Below are positions 47,454 through 56,845 of a DNA stretch of 64,000 nt, piece after piece. Source of the stretch: Candidatus Agathobaculum pullistercoris. GTDB lineage: Bacteria > Bacillota > Clostridia > Oscillospirales > Butyricicoccaceae. The notes beneath the pieces are model-generated. The model had not been told where the DNA came from. It did not search any database and was given only the letters and a program-made list of their open reading frames with translations. Numbering within the stretch: position 1 is the stretch's first letter; each line of letters starts with the position of its first letter. The stretch covers positions 62,001-126,000 of the forward strand of contig DXFS01000010.1 of assembly GCA_019114345.1 (NCBI GenBank), given 5' to 3'. Position numbers and translations under genes: made by a program.

Positions 47454-47482
47454 TTGACAGGCATGGAGCAGGCCGGTATAAT
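47454..47482 (+). promoter_or_regulatory. Consensus promoter for structured RNA
   Basis: TTGACA-17-TATAAT. Confidence 0.85.
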
Positions 47483-47488
47483 ACAGAT

Positions 47489-47692
47489 AGAAGGGCGCTG
47501 CTGCTGCGGTTAGCCCTGAAGCAGATTGTGAAAAGTCACTAACCGCTTGGTGCCAGCCGAGCGGTTAGTGCGCATTTATGGTAAAATTGTAGAGCAAAAA
47601 TGCAATACAGATCAAAATCCGTAGGATTCGATACCACAAAGGCAATCACCCCCTTTCGCAAAGGGAATGCTAACCGCTGCAAACAACAGCGC
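47489..47692 (+). ncRNA. Candidate structured ncRNA / leader with alternative pairings (upstream of pth)
   Basis: Segments GCGGTTAGC (47506), CACTAACCGCT (47537), AGCGGTTAGTG (47560), GCTAACCGC (47669); closing GCGCTG..CAGCGC. Confidence 0.55.
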
Positions 47693-47775
47693 GCAAGTAA
47701 AGCATAACAAAAGACGCGATATTGATCAATATTTCGCCTCCCGGCGCGGAGGCGCTTATTTTGGAGTTGGAACCA

Positions 47776-48414
47776 ATGTCAGTATTCGATATTTTCAAAA
47801 AGCTGGACGAGCAGAAGGCCGCGCAGGCGGCGCAGCCGGCCGAGTGGCTGGTCGTCGGGCTGGGCAACCCGGGCAGCAAGTACGACAACACCCGCCATAA
47901 CGCGGGTTTCCGAGCGCTGGAAAGCTACTGCGAGCGCTCCGGGCAGAAGATCGACCGGATGAAGTTCAAGGCGCTCGTGGGCGAGGGGATGCTGGGCGGC
48001 AAGCGCGTGCTCTTCCTCAAGCCGCAGACCTTTATGAACCTGTCCGGCGAGGCGGTGCACGATGCGGCGTCGTTTTACAAGATCCCGCCCGAACGGATCA
48101 TCGTGCTGTCGGACGATATCTCACTCGACGTGGGCACGCTGCGTGTGCGCGCGAAGGGCTCGGCAGGCGGCCAGAACGGGCTGAAAAACATCATCTACCA
48201 TCTCGGCAGCGAGGATTTCCCGCGCGTCAAGATCGGCATCGGCAAAAAGCCGCATCCGGACTACGATCTCGCTGCGTGGGTGCTGAGCAAGTTCACCGCG
48301 GACGAGCAGAAGGCGATTGATAAAGCATGCGAGGACGCAGTCAGCGCCGCAGCCTGCATCATCGCGGAGGGCTGTCCTGCGGCCGCGCAAAAGTTCAACG
48401 GCAGACGGCTGTAA
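47776..48414 (+). CDS. pth: Peptidyl-tRNA hydrolase
   Basis: LVVGLGNPGSKYDNTRHNAGF, KPQTFMNLSGEAV. Confidence 0.97.
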   Translation: MSVFDIFKKLDEQKAAQAAQPAEWLVVGLGNPGSKYDNTRHNAGFRALESYCERSGQKIDRMKFKALVGEGMLGGKRVLFLKPQTFMNLSGEAVHDAASFYKIPPERIIVLSDDISLDVGTLRVRAKGSAGGQNGLKNIIYHLGSEDFPRVKIGIGKKPHPDYDLAAWVLSKFTADEQKAIDKACEDAVSAAACIIAEGCPAAAQKFNGRRL

Positions 48415-48415
48415 T

Positions 48416-48459
48416 GCAAAAGCAGCATCCGGTCTTTGGACCAGATGCTGCTTTTTCTT
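48416..48459. terminator. Bidirectional terminator
   Basis: AAAAGCAGCATCCGGTC..ACCAGATGCTGCTTTTTC. Confidence 0.8.
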
Positions 48460-48473
48460 ACGGCTTGACCGCA

Positions 48474-48911
48474 TCACAGCGCGGGGATGTAGCCCACGCA
48501 GGAAAGATCAGCCGGCGATGCCACAATGCGCAGGGGGCTGAGATCGCTTGCGCTGTTGGGAAAGCAGAGCAAAATCGCGTCCCCGTCCAGGGGATATGTT
48601 TCGATCGTGTCATAATTGCCATCCAGATCAATGATGACCGCAGACACATCGTCCTCTCCGAGCCGTTCAATGATGCAGCCGCCACGCCGGTACCGGCGCT
48701 TCATTTCTTCGCTGAATGCCGAACGGCTGAGGTAGGCATCGCAGTTTTCCATAACGCGTGCAGTCTCTTCGGGGGTCAGCCCGTACCGGTCGATGACTCT
48801 CGTTCTGCCGGAAAATGCGATCACAATAGCGATCAGGATGATACCGATCGGTACAATGGCCATGCGGCGGATCATTTTCTTGCCCATGCAGCGTTCACCT
48901 CGATCTGCCAT
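48474..48911 (-). CDS. Hypothetical membrane-anchored protein (145 aa)
   Basis: Single N-terminal TM segment; operator-like palindrome upstream. Confidence 0.7.
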   Translation of the reverse strand: MADRGERCMGKKMIRRMAIVPIGIILIAIVIAFSGRTRVIDRYGLTPEETARVMENCDAYLSRSAFSEEMKRRYRRGGCIIERLGEDDVSAVIIDLDGNYDTIETYPLDGDAILLCFPNSASDLSPLRIVASPADLSCVGYIPAL

Positions 48912-49033
48912 ATCATAGAGGAAGTATGCTAAAATATGCTATATACAGTATAGCATACGCAAACCAGCTCGGCAAAATAAACGCTCAAAAAAGGCAGGCT
49001 CCGGCCTGCCTTTTTTGAAATAGGATGTGAAAA

Positions 49034-49822
49034 TCAGCAATTCTCCATGATCGCCTTGACAGCGGTCTTGGTGTCGGTCGACGGGAACAGCTCGTAGCCG
49101 ACGCGGCCGGTGTAGCCGCATGCCTCGAGGTGGCGGATGACCTTCTTGTAGTTGATCTCGCCCGTACCCGGCTCATGGCGGCCTGGCGCATCCGCAACGT
49201 GGATGTGGCCGAAGCAGTCTGCGTAGTTGGTGATCGTGTCGCAGATGCAGCCCTCGTTGATCTGCATGTGGTATACGTCGTACAGCAGCTTGAGGCGCGG
49301 CGAGCCGATCAGGCGCACGATCTCTGCGCCCATCTGGGTGGTCGCAAGGAAGTTGCCGACGTGGTCGGTGGTGATGTTGAGCGCTTCGAGGTTGAGGTTG
49401 ATTTCCTCGGCCTCTGCAATCTTTGCGCACTCGAGCAGCATGTCGTACATCGAGCAGAGCTTAACCGTGTGGGACAGGTTGTCGTAGTGGTCGACAACGA
49501 TGCCGCCCTCGCCCAGTGCGTTGGAGTGGATGGTCACGCTGGAAGCGCCGACCTTCTTCGCCGCCGCAATGGACTGCTTGAGGTAGTCGATGTACTTCTC
49601 CTTGTGGGTCGGGTCAACGAGCGAGTAGTCCGCGTCGCCGTTGAAGCCGGAGATCGCGATGCCGGCCTTTTCAGCCGCCTCGCGGGTTGCATCCAGGTCG
49701 CGGATGCGCCAGTCCCAGAACTCGACAGCCTCAAAGCCGTCGTCCTTGGCCGCCTGGAAGCGGTCGAGCCAGTCCAGCTCGGTATACAGCGTGTCGATGC
49801 ACGCGCATTTTCTCAGTGCCAT
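49034..49822 (-). CDS. Sugar phosphate isomerase/epimerase (TIM barrel, hydroxypyruvate isomerase-like)
   Basis: LLYDVYHMQINEG, FGHIHVADAPGRHEPGTGEINY. Confidence 0.88.
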   Translation of the reverse strand: MALRKCACIDTLYTELDWLDRFQAAKDDGFEAVEFWDWRIRDLDATREAAEKAGIAISGFNGDADYSLVDPTHKEKYIDYLKQSIAAAKKVGASSVTIHSNALGEGGIVVDHYDNLSHTVKLCSMYDMLLECAKIAEAEEINLNLEALNITTDHVGNFLATTQMGAEIVRLIGSPRLKLLYDVYHMQINEGCICDTITNYADCFGHIHVADAPGRHEPGTGEINYKKVIRHLEACGYTGRVGYELFPSTDTKTAVKAIMENC

Positions 49823-49938
49823 AGTTTATTCCTCCCAGATAGTACAGGATATTGTAAATGGTATCATGGAATACCCTGTCCATGATACCATTTACTTTTG
49901 CTCCTTTCAACTGCCGGTTCGGCAGTTGCCCTGTTTTA

Positions 49939-50946
49939 TTACTCGATTTCGGAGATCTTGACCGGGCGGCCCTCATGCAGGGACTTGGTGGCGGCAGCCG
50001 CCATCAGTACCGGATACAGGCCGTCCTCGCCGGTGACCGGGGTCTCCTTGTCATTGACCACTGCGTCGGCAAACGCCTGCATCTCTGCAACGAACGCGCC
50101 GGTGTAGCGATCCCACATGACCTTGTACGCTGTGCCGTGCACCGCACCATCCGCCGTGGACAGGACAGCGGTGTTCGGGGTGTCGTTCTGATCCTCTGCG
50201 CAGCCCTCAGAGCCGAAGACCTCAACGCGCTGGTCATAACCGTAAACCGCCTTGCGGCTGTTGTCGATCACGCCGATCGCGCCGTTTTCAAACTTCAGGG
50301 TGACCAGAGCCGTGTCCACGTCGCCCGCCTCGCCGATGCCGGGATCGACCAGCACGGAACCGATGGCGTTGACCTCGGTGACCTCGCTGCCCGCCAGGAA
50401 GCGCGCCATATCGAAGTCATGGATCATCATGTCGTAGAAGATACCGCCGGAAACCTTGACATAGGATACCGGGGGCGGCTCCGGGTCGCGGGAAGAGATC
50501 TTGACGATGTTGACCTTGCCGACCTTGCCATCGCGAACCATGTCGTAAACCGCGCGGTGGTTGTGGTCAAAACGGCGGCAGAAGCCAATCTGGAGCTTGA
50601 CGCCGGCTTCCTTGGCTGCGTTGATCGCCTCGTGCACTTTTGCCAGGTCATAATCGATGGGCTTTTCGCAGAAGATGTGCTTCTTTGCGTGCGCCGCCTC
50701 GATGATGTACTTGGAGTGGGTGTCGGTCGAGGAGCAGATCAGGACTGCCTCGATCTCGGGGTCGTTCAGGATGTCGTTTGCGTCCTTGGTGCAGTTCGGG
50801 ATGCCGCACTGCTTGGCAAACGCTTCGGTCTGCTCGTTCATGAACGGGTCGGCGATGGTCTTGATCTCCATCTCCGGCACGAACATGGAAATGTTCTTGG
50901 CGTGTACCTTGCCGATGCGGCCTGCGCCGATAATGCCTACTTTCAT
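49939..50946 (-). CDS. iolG: Gfo/Idh/MocA oxidoreductase, inositol 2-dehydrogenase-like
   Basis: MKVGIIGAGRIGKVHAKNI, CEKPIDYDLAKV, GGIFYDMMIHDFDMARFL. Confidence 0.88.
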   Translation of the reverse strand: MKVGIIGAGRIGKVHAKNISMFVPEMEIKTIADPFMNEQTEAFAKQCGIPNCTKDANDILNDPEIEAVLICSSTDTHSKYIIEAAHAKKHIFCEKPIDYDLAKVHEAINAAKEAGVKLQIGFCRRFDHNHRAVYDMVRDGKVGKVNIVKISSRDPEPPPVSYVKVSGGIFYDMMIHDFDMARFLAGSEVTEVNAIGSVLVDPGIGEAGDVDTALVTLKFENGAIGVIDNSRKAVYGYDQRVEVFGSEGCAEDQNDTPNTAVLSTADGAVHGTAYKVMWDRYTGAFVAEMQAFADAVVNDKETPVTGEDGLYPVLMAAAATKSLHEGRPVKISEIE

Positions 50947-51017
50947 GTCGTATTCTCCTTTGCTGCTGCAAAATGGATCCGTTGGGCTGAAGGAGCGGTA
51001 AGCAATCAATATTTGGG

Positions 51018-51340
51018 TAAATGCTCAAAGCATCCTGTTTCCATCTTTAAAGAACAAACGTTGGAGCGTCACCTGTTCAAAGATCGGATAGGAGTTCGGT
51101 CCCATCAAGCCCGTTTGGGTTGTGCCTTTGTATGCGAGATAAAACTCAAATTATCCTGCTTTCTCTTAAAACAAACGTTGGAGCGCCGCTTGCTTGAAGA
51201 CCGCATAGGGGTCGGGTTTTATCAGGCGAATTGGTTTGCGTGGTTTACTGAAGTAATAAAAGCTCAAAGCATCCTGTTTCCATCTTTTAAAACAAACGTT
51301 GGAGCGTTATCTGTTTACGAAGATAGATGAGGAGATGGTC
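51018..51340. repeat. Three tandem, about 120-bp diverged repeats within the sugar operon
   Basis: Core AAACAAACGTTGGAGCG-like repeated at 51061, 51178 and 51299 (TTGGAGCG), with CTCAAAGCATCCTGTTTCCATCTTTTAAA upstream of each core. Confidence 0.8.
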
Positions 51341-51357
51341 AAATCAGGCAGTTTGCA

Positions 51358-52374
51358 TTAAGAAAGCCACTCTGCGAAGCGGTCGAGACGGTCCTGTGCG
51401 GTGTCTGCGGTAACGATCTCGGTGCCGGTATCAACATCGCCGTACTCTTCGCCCTGGAGGCACTTGACCATATTTTCAACAGCCTTGTAGCCGATATCGA
51501 AGTTGTTCTGCGCTGCGGTCATGGTCAGGTCGCCGCTCAGGACAGCCTCGCACGCGGACTTCTGGCCGTCGAAGCCGAGGAAGATGGTGTTTTCATAAGC
51601 CGGATTGCTTGCAGCGGTACGTGCAGCAGCGATCGCCATGTCGTCGTTGTTGGAGCAGATGATGGCAACGCCGTCCGGGTAACGGCCCATGATGCCGTTC
51701 ATCGCGTCAACAGCCTTGGTAGCGGTAGCGTCAGCATACTGAACGTCGTCTGCCAGCCATTCGCCGCCGGCCTCGGTGATGCCTTCTGCATAGCCTTCCA
51801 TACGGGCGGTGTTGGTCGCGTCGCCCTGAACGCCGGCGATCTCGATGCACTGGATGGTCTCCCAGCCGGCAGCCTTGGCAGCCTCTACAGCGGCCAGCGC
51901 GCCCTGCTTGGCAGCTTCCTTGTTGCCGGTGCCGATGAAGGCCAGGCACTTGTCGGAGTCGATGTCGGTATCGAATGCCATAACCGGCTTTTCGGTGTCC
52001 GCGATCAGGCTGGCAACGGATTCGGACTGCAGCGGCGCGATCAGATAACCGTCAAAGGTGTCGTCGGACAGGTCGGTCTTGATCATATTGATCTGGTCCT
52101 GATAGCTGGTCTCAGACGGGGGGCCCTTGATGGAGAGCTCGGAAACCAGATCCGGATGATCTTCCACATACGCTTCTGCGCCAGCCTGGATGACCTTCCA
52201 GAACTCGGAAGAGTTTGTCTTGAGGATCATGCTGAGACGGTAGCCGCCGTCGCCGCCATCAGAGCTGGCCTGGTCGCCGCTGTCAGAGCTGGCAGAGGTG
52301 TCACTGCTGCATGCAGCCATGCTGAGCATCAGGGAACCGGCCATCAAAGCAGCGAGCAATCTTTTGGTTTTCAT
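51358..52374 (-). CDS. Sugar ABC transporter substrate-binding lipoprotein (periplasmic-binding type 1)
   Basis: Lipobox SMAACSSD; FDTDIDSDKCLAFIGTGN; sugar-binding fold. Confidence 0.9.
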   Translation of the reverse strand: MKTKRLLAALMAGSLMLSMAACSSDTSASSDSGDQASSDGGDGGYRLSMILKTNSSEFWKVIQAGAEAYVEDHPDLVSELSIKGPPSETSYQDQINMIKTDLSDDTFDGYLIAPLQSESVASLIADTEKPVMAFDTDIDSDKCLAFIGTGNKEAAKQGALAAVEAAKAAGWETIQCIEIAGVQGDATNTARMEGYAEGITEAGGEWLADDVQYADATATKAVDAMNGIMGRYPDGVAIICSNNDDMAIAAARTAASNPAYENTIFLGFDGQKSACEAVLSGDLTMTAAQNNFDIGYKAVENMVKCLQGEEYGDVDTGTEIVTADTAQDRLDRFAEWLS

Positions 52375-52840
52375 GTCGATACATCCTTTCTCTCTCAGTG
52401 TGTGTTTGTGTGCTCTGTGCTTTTATGCGCTTATTATAATCCGGACAAGCAGAAATGTCAATCAGGTTTTTAGGGGGGGGATGTGTTGTGAGAAGAATAG
52501 CAAAATGATGATTATAGTTTGAAATAACGGAAATTATTTTGATATATTGCGCTATATGGCGCGTTAAAGTGCGGGAAAATAATAGTGACGATTTTGAGGC
52601 CGGTGAGTTGGCCATTCTATACAAACTGAATGGCAGGATTCAAGATGAAATGCAAGAAAAAATGATATTATTTCAAACAATAATGCTTGATATAAGGCGA
52701 TTTGCAAGTAAGTATGCAAGCGGAAGGAAAGGGTTACAGACTGGTGCGTGCTTTTGCACATATTTTTTTAAATGCATTCATGCGGTACAAAGCACAGAAT
52801 GTGTGCTATAATAGAAACAAATCACAGGCAGGTGGAGTAT

Positions 52841-53887
52841 ATGCAAAAACGCCCTACAATTCAAATGGTTGCAGAACGCGCGGGAGTTTCCCGCGGCACA
52901 GTGGACCGGGTGCTCAACAACCGTTCCTATGTGCGGGCGGATGTGCGCGAACGGGTGCTGAATGCGATCCGCGAGACCGGGTATTTGTCCCCGCGCGAGG
53001 CACATCGGCGGTCGGTTGCGTCGCAGCAGCATTTCCAGCCTGTGCGGATTGGCGTTGTTTTGCCCAGCTGGGCAGGGCCTTTCCGGGATGAGGTTACCCG
53101 CGGAATTGATGCCGCGCGGGCTGTGCTGGCAGAGCGCGGAGCGCAGATCCGTGTGTGCACTTGTGAAAGCGATATCCCGGTCGAAACAATCGATCTGCTG
53201 GACGAACTGCTTGCCTGGGGGGCGCAGGGCATTGCACTGTGCGCACTCAATGATATTTCGATTGAGGCAAAGGTGAATGAAATGGCAGAGCAGGGCATCC
53301 CCTGCATCACGTTCAACTCCGATCTGCCGGAAAGCCGCAGGCTGTGCTTTGTTGGACAGGATTATGCCAAAAGCGGCCGGATCGCAGCCGAATTGCTGAG
53401 CAAATGCATCCCGCAGGATTCCCGTGTGCTGGCTATGGTCGGCAACATGGAGTATAACGGACACCGCACCCGTCTGGATGGGTTCTGCGAACGCATGCGG
53501 GAATGCGGTTTCGAAACCGGCCAGATCGAGATTGTAGAAACATACAATGATTACCGCCGTACCTATAATAAGGTGTCCGAAGCGCTGCAGCGCATGTCCG
53601 GCCTGCGGGCGATCTACATGGCAAACCGCAGCGTAACCGGCTGTGTGGATGCGGTTAAGGCAGCGGGTATGGCGGGCAAGATCCGTGTGATTGCACATGA
53701 TATGTCGCCCCGCCGCAAAACCATGCTGCGGGAAGGGTCGCTCGATTTGACCATTACGCAGGACCTGTACCGGCAGGGATACCAGCCGCTGCAGCTGCTG
53801 TGTGACCTGCTGCAAAAGCAGGAGCAGCCCGCAACCGACCAGCAGAGTGCAAGCATTTCGATCATCTGTGCGGAAAATATGGACTGA
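52841..53887 (+). CDS. LacI-family transcriptional regulator
   Basis: PTIQMVAERAGVSRGTVDRVLNNRSYV. Confidence 0.92.
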   Translation: MQKRPTIQMVAERAGVSRGTVDRVLNNRSYVRADVRERVLNAIRETGYLSPREAHRRSVASQQHFQPVRIGVVLPSWAGPFRDEVTRGIDAARAVLAERGAQIRVCTCESDIPVETIDLLDELLAWGAQGIALCALNDISIEAKVNEMAEQGIPCITFNSDLPESRRLCFVGQDYAKSGRIAAELLSKCIPQDSRVLAMVGNMEYNGHRTRLDGFCERMRECGFETGQIEIVETYNDYRRTYNKVSEALQRMSGLRAIYMANRSVTGCVDAVKAAGMAGKIRVIAHDMSPRRKTMLREGSLDLTITQDLYRQGYQPLQLLCDLLQKQEQPATDQQSASISIICAENMD

Positions 53888-54024
53888 ATGGTATGCCTGC
53901 AGCTGATTTCGATAGAAAGCCTGCCTGAAAAAGCGGTGATGCGAAGGAACCAAATTCGCGGTTGACATTTGCAGCCGGTCGGATTATTATATACTTTGCA
54001 AGCAAACAAAATGGGGTGTGCAGG

Positions 54025-54465
54025 ATGCAGGGCGAGATCAATACGGATGTCAGTTTCTACGTCAAAAAGCTGAATAACCACGCCGTGCGGATGGCGCACT
54101 CCCTGTACAGCCGCAAGGCCCTTGACGAATGCTCCCTGATGAACATGTGGGTGGCGGATTTTCTGTACAACCACCGCGGCGAGGATGTGTTCCAGAAGGA
54201 CATTGAGGCGGAATTTTTCATCACCCGGGCGACAGCTTCCAAAATGCTCACACTGATGGAGGAAAAAAAGCTGATCCGGCGCACCAGCGTCGAGCGGGAT
54301 GGGCGGTATAAGAAAATTGAGCTTGAACCGCGCGGTGTGCAGCTGCACGAAATGTGCCTGTCCATCCGCGAGGAGGTCGAGCGGCGGTTTACCGCCGCGC
54401 TGACCGCGGAGGAGACTGCGCAGTTCAAAGCACTGTGCCGCAGGATCCTGCAAAGTCTAGAGTGA
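54025..54465 (+). CDS. MarR family transcriptional regulator
   Basis: FFITRATASKMLTLMEEKKLIRRTSVERDGRYKKIELEPRG. Confidence 0.88.
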   Translation: MQGEINTDVSFYVKKLNNHAVRMAHSLYSRKALDECSLMNMWVADFLYNHRGEDVFQKDIEAEFFITRATASKMLTLMEEKKLIRRTSVERDGRYKKIELEPRGVQLHEMCLSIREEVERRFTAALTAEETAQFKALCRRILQSLE

Positions 54466-54517
54466 GTTTTTTACAGCCTAATAGTTTGCCAGCATACAAA
54501 AAGGAAAGGGTGGTTCG

Positions 54518-55897
54518 ATGAACCAAAACGAAGCGGTATTTGAAAAAGCGCCGGTCAAAAAAGCGGTGCTGCAAATGGCGATCCCGACCGTGATCTCGTC
54601 ACTCGTGCTCGTGGTGTACAACATGGCGGACACGTTTTTTGTCGGCCAGACGCACGATGCGTTCCAGGTCGCGGCGGTGTCGCTGACCAATCCGGTGTTT
54701 GTCATGTACATGGCGATCGCCAACCTGCTCGGCATCGGCGGCAGCGCGGTGATCTCGATTTTGCTCGGCCAGAATGAAAAGGATAAGGCGCGCGCTGCGT
54801 CCTCGTTCTGCTGCTATGCGTCGCTCGCCTTCGGCGTAGTGACCGGCGTGCTCATCATCCTGTTTATGGACCCGCTGCTCGCCCTGCTCGGCGCGACCGA
54901 AAACACCTACCAGTTCTCCAGGGATTATCTGCTCTACATCGCGCTGGGCGCGCCGTTTATCCTGTTTGCAAACACCTTCGGCCATACGGTGCGCGGCGAG
55001 GGTGCGGCCAAGGCATCAATGATCGGCGGCATGATCGGCACCGTGGTCAACATCGTGCTTGACCCGATCTTCATCCTGACCTTCGGCATGGACACCGCGG
55101 GCGCAGCGATCGCGACCGTGCTGGGCAATGTGTTCGGCTGTGTGTATTACCTCTACTACTTTGCGCGCAAAAGCCCGCTGCTGTCCATCCATCCGGCGGC
55201 GCTGTGCGCAGGCAAGGGCGTTGCAGGGCGCGTACTGTCGATCGGGGTACCCGCGGGCGCGAACTCTGCGCTCATGAGCGTGGCGACCGTGCTGCTCAAC
55301 AACGCGCTGGTCGCCTATGGCGATAAGGCGGTCGCCGCGATGGGCATTGTCACCAAGGCGTATATGTTCATTGCGTTTGTGCATATGGGCATTGCCAACG
55401 GCATCCAGCCGCTGCTCGGCTACTGCTACGGCGCGAACAACCGCGACCGCTTCTGGGGTATCCTCAAGTTCAGCGGCGTGCTGACCGTGATCTGCGGCAC
55501 GGTGCTGAGTGCGGTGTATATCGTTTGCAGCGAGCCGGTCGTCGGGCTGTTCATCGACGACCCGGAGGTCGTCGCCTACGGCGGGCCGATGCTGATTGCG
55601 ACCTCGCTGGCCGGGCCGATCCTCGGGCTGCTGTTCCTTGCGATCAACAGCATGCAGGCACTGGGGCGGCCGGTTCCGGCGACCGTGCTGTCGGTCTGCC
55701 GTCAGGGACTGTTCTTCATCCCGCTGCTGTATATCCTGGATGCGGTGTTCGGCCTGAATGGCATCAACTTCACCCAGACCGTAGCGGACTACCTGTCGAT
55801 CGTGATCTCGCTGCTGCTGCTCCGCTCGACCATGCGCCGCGCCATGCCGCGTGACGGGGCAGAGATACAGGAAAACGCACGCAAGCAGACGGCATAA
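54518..55897 (+). CDS. MATE family efflux transporter
   Basis: Multi-TM; MAIPTVISSLVLVVYNMADTFFVGQ. Confidence 0.95.
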   Translation: MNQNEAVFEKAPVKKAVLQMAIPTVISSLVLVVYNMADTFFVGQTHDAFQVAAVSLTNPVFVMYMAIANLLGIGGSAVISILLGQNEKDKARAASSFCCYASLAFGVVTGVLIILFMDPLLALLGATENTYQFSRDYLLYIALGAPFILFANTFGHTVRGEGAAKASMIGGMIGTVVNIVLDPIFILTFGMDTAGAAIATVLGNVFGCVYYLYYFARKSPLLSIHPAALCAGKGVAGRVLSIGVPAGANSALMSVATVLLNNALVAYGDKAVAAMGIVTKAYMFIAFVHMGIANGIQPLLGYCYGANNRDRFWGILKFSGVLTVICGTVLSAVYIVCSEPVVGLFIDDPEVVAYGGPMLIATSLAGPILGLLFLAINSMQALGRPVPATVLSVCRQGLFFIPLLYILDAVFGLNGINFTQTVADYLSIVISLLLLRSTMRRAMPRDGAEIQENARKQTA

Positions 55898-55944
55898 AAC
55901 AAAACCGCCCGAACCAACCGGTTCGGACGGTTTTTCTTTGCCTT

Positions 55945-56220
55945 TTATTCGGCTGAGAGGATAAAAGAAGGGTTTTCCGCCGCTGCGTCCGCAAGCACAC
56001 GCAGCAGCAGTTCACCGTAGTTGCCCATATGGACGACCAGCATCTCCGCGTGGCGCAGGGTTAGCCGCGCGGGCGGGTATGCGGTCAGCAGATCGTACAG
56101 CGCGTCCAGATTGCGGCCGTAATCCGCCGGGAAGCCGAATACCTTGGCGAGCGCGTCATGCGCCTGCGCGCGGGTGTACAGGGTCTCCGCATCAAGGAGC
56201 AGTTCCCTCATCTTGTCCAT
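55945..56220 (-). CDS. Barstar family ribonuclease inhibitor
   Basis: ALAKVFGFPADYGRNLDALYDLLT. Confidence 0.9.
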   Translation of the reverse strand: MDKMRELLLDAETLYTRAQAHDALAKVFGFPADYGRNLDALYDLLTAYPPARLTLRHAEMLVVHMGNYGELLLRVLADAAAENPSFILSAE

Positions 56221-56833
56221 CCCCCAAAAGCAGTGTAAAAGTCTGATAATGATCCTCTGTGTAAAAGATCAGCCCGTCGTTAGAAAACACGATGCGTTTC
56301 GCGCCGCGCTCGTCAGCGCCCGCGGTATCAATGTCGCATTCCGTGTAGGTGCGCCCTTCCGCTTCGGGCAACGCCCCCTCGTAGTTGCCGAACCGGTCGC
56401 CGCCGATCGATTTTCCGGGCGCGTATTCCAGCAGGGAGCCGCCTTCCCAGCCGAGCGCCTGCGCTTCGGCTTTGGTGATATAATTCTGCGGCAGCGTGCC
56501 GTATTTCATCAGGTAGAGCGCAACCGTGTCGCGGCTGGTGTAGCTGCCCTCTTCCTCAAGCACGGTATTGCCGAGCGAGAGGGTTTCAGTCCCGGTGACA
56601 GCCGGGCCGAGTTCTGCCTCTGTCAGCGATCCGGTTCCATCATTGACCAGGGCTGAAGTCGGCCCGTCCGTGATCGAGCCGTCTGTGCCGGCACCGGACA
56701 GGCTTTCGCTGTCAGATACGATGACCTCAGTCGGTCCGTCCGCGCTGCCGGTGACGCCTGTATCCTGCGCGCAGCCGGTGAGCGGCGCGAGCAGGAACAG
56801 CAGCGCCAGCCACAGAGATGTTAACTTTTTCAT
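56192..56833 (-). CDS. Barnase-like secreted/lipoprotein ribonuclease
   Basis: LPQNYITKAEAQALGW, GKSIGGDRFGNYEG, CDIDTAGADERGAKRIVFSNDGLIFYTEDHYQTF. Confidence 0.92.
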   Translation of the reverse strand: MKKLTSLWLALLFLLAPLTGCAQDTGVTGSADGPTEVIVSDSESLSGAGTDGSITDGPTSALVNDGTGSLTEAELGPAVTGTETLSLGNTVLEEEGSYTSRDTVALYLMKYGTLPQNYITKAEAQALGWEGGSLLEYAPGKSIGGDRFGNYEGALPEAEGRTYTECDIDTAGADERGAKRIVFSNDGLIFYTEDHYQTFTLLLGDGQDEGTAP

Positions 56834-56845
56834 GTAATTCTCCTG

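Noticed and set aside
47489-47692. Calling the pth-upstream RNA tmRNA or SRP RNA
   Set aside because: No tRNA-like CCA end or tag peptide, and no SRP GGAAG/AGCAG apical motif; 6S remains possible but is not demonstrable by eye.
49858-51330. 490-aa plus-strand ORF over iolG and the tandem repeats
   Set aside because: Antisense shadow of iolG extended through repeats; repeat spacing of 121 bp breaks the frame between copies.
52465-52490. G-run TTTTTAGGGGGGGG as a pairing target of the sRNA C-tract
   Set aside because: It lies far from any credible start codon in a non-coding region upstream of the minus-strand SBP gene; no basis to call it a target.
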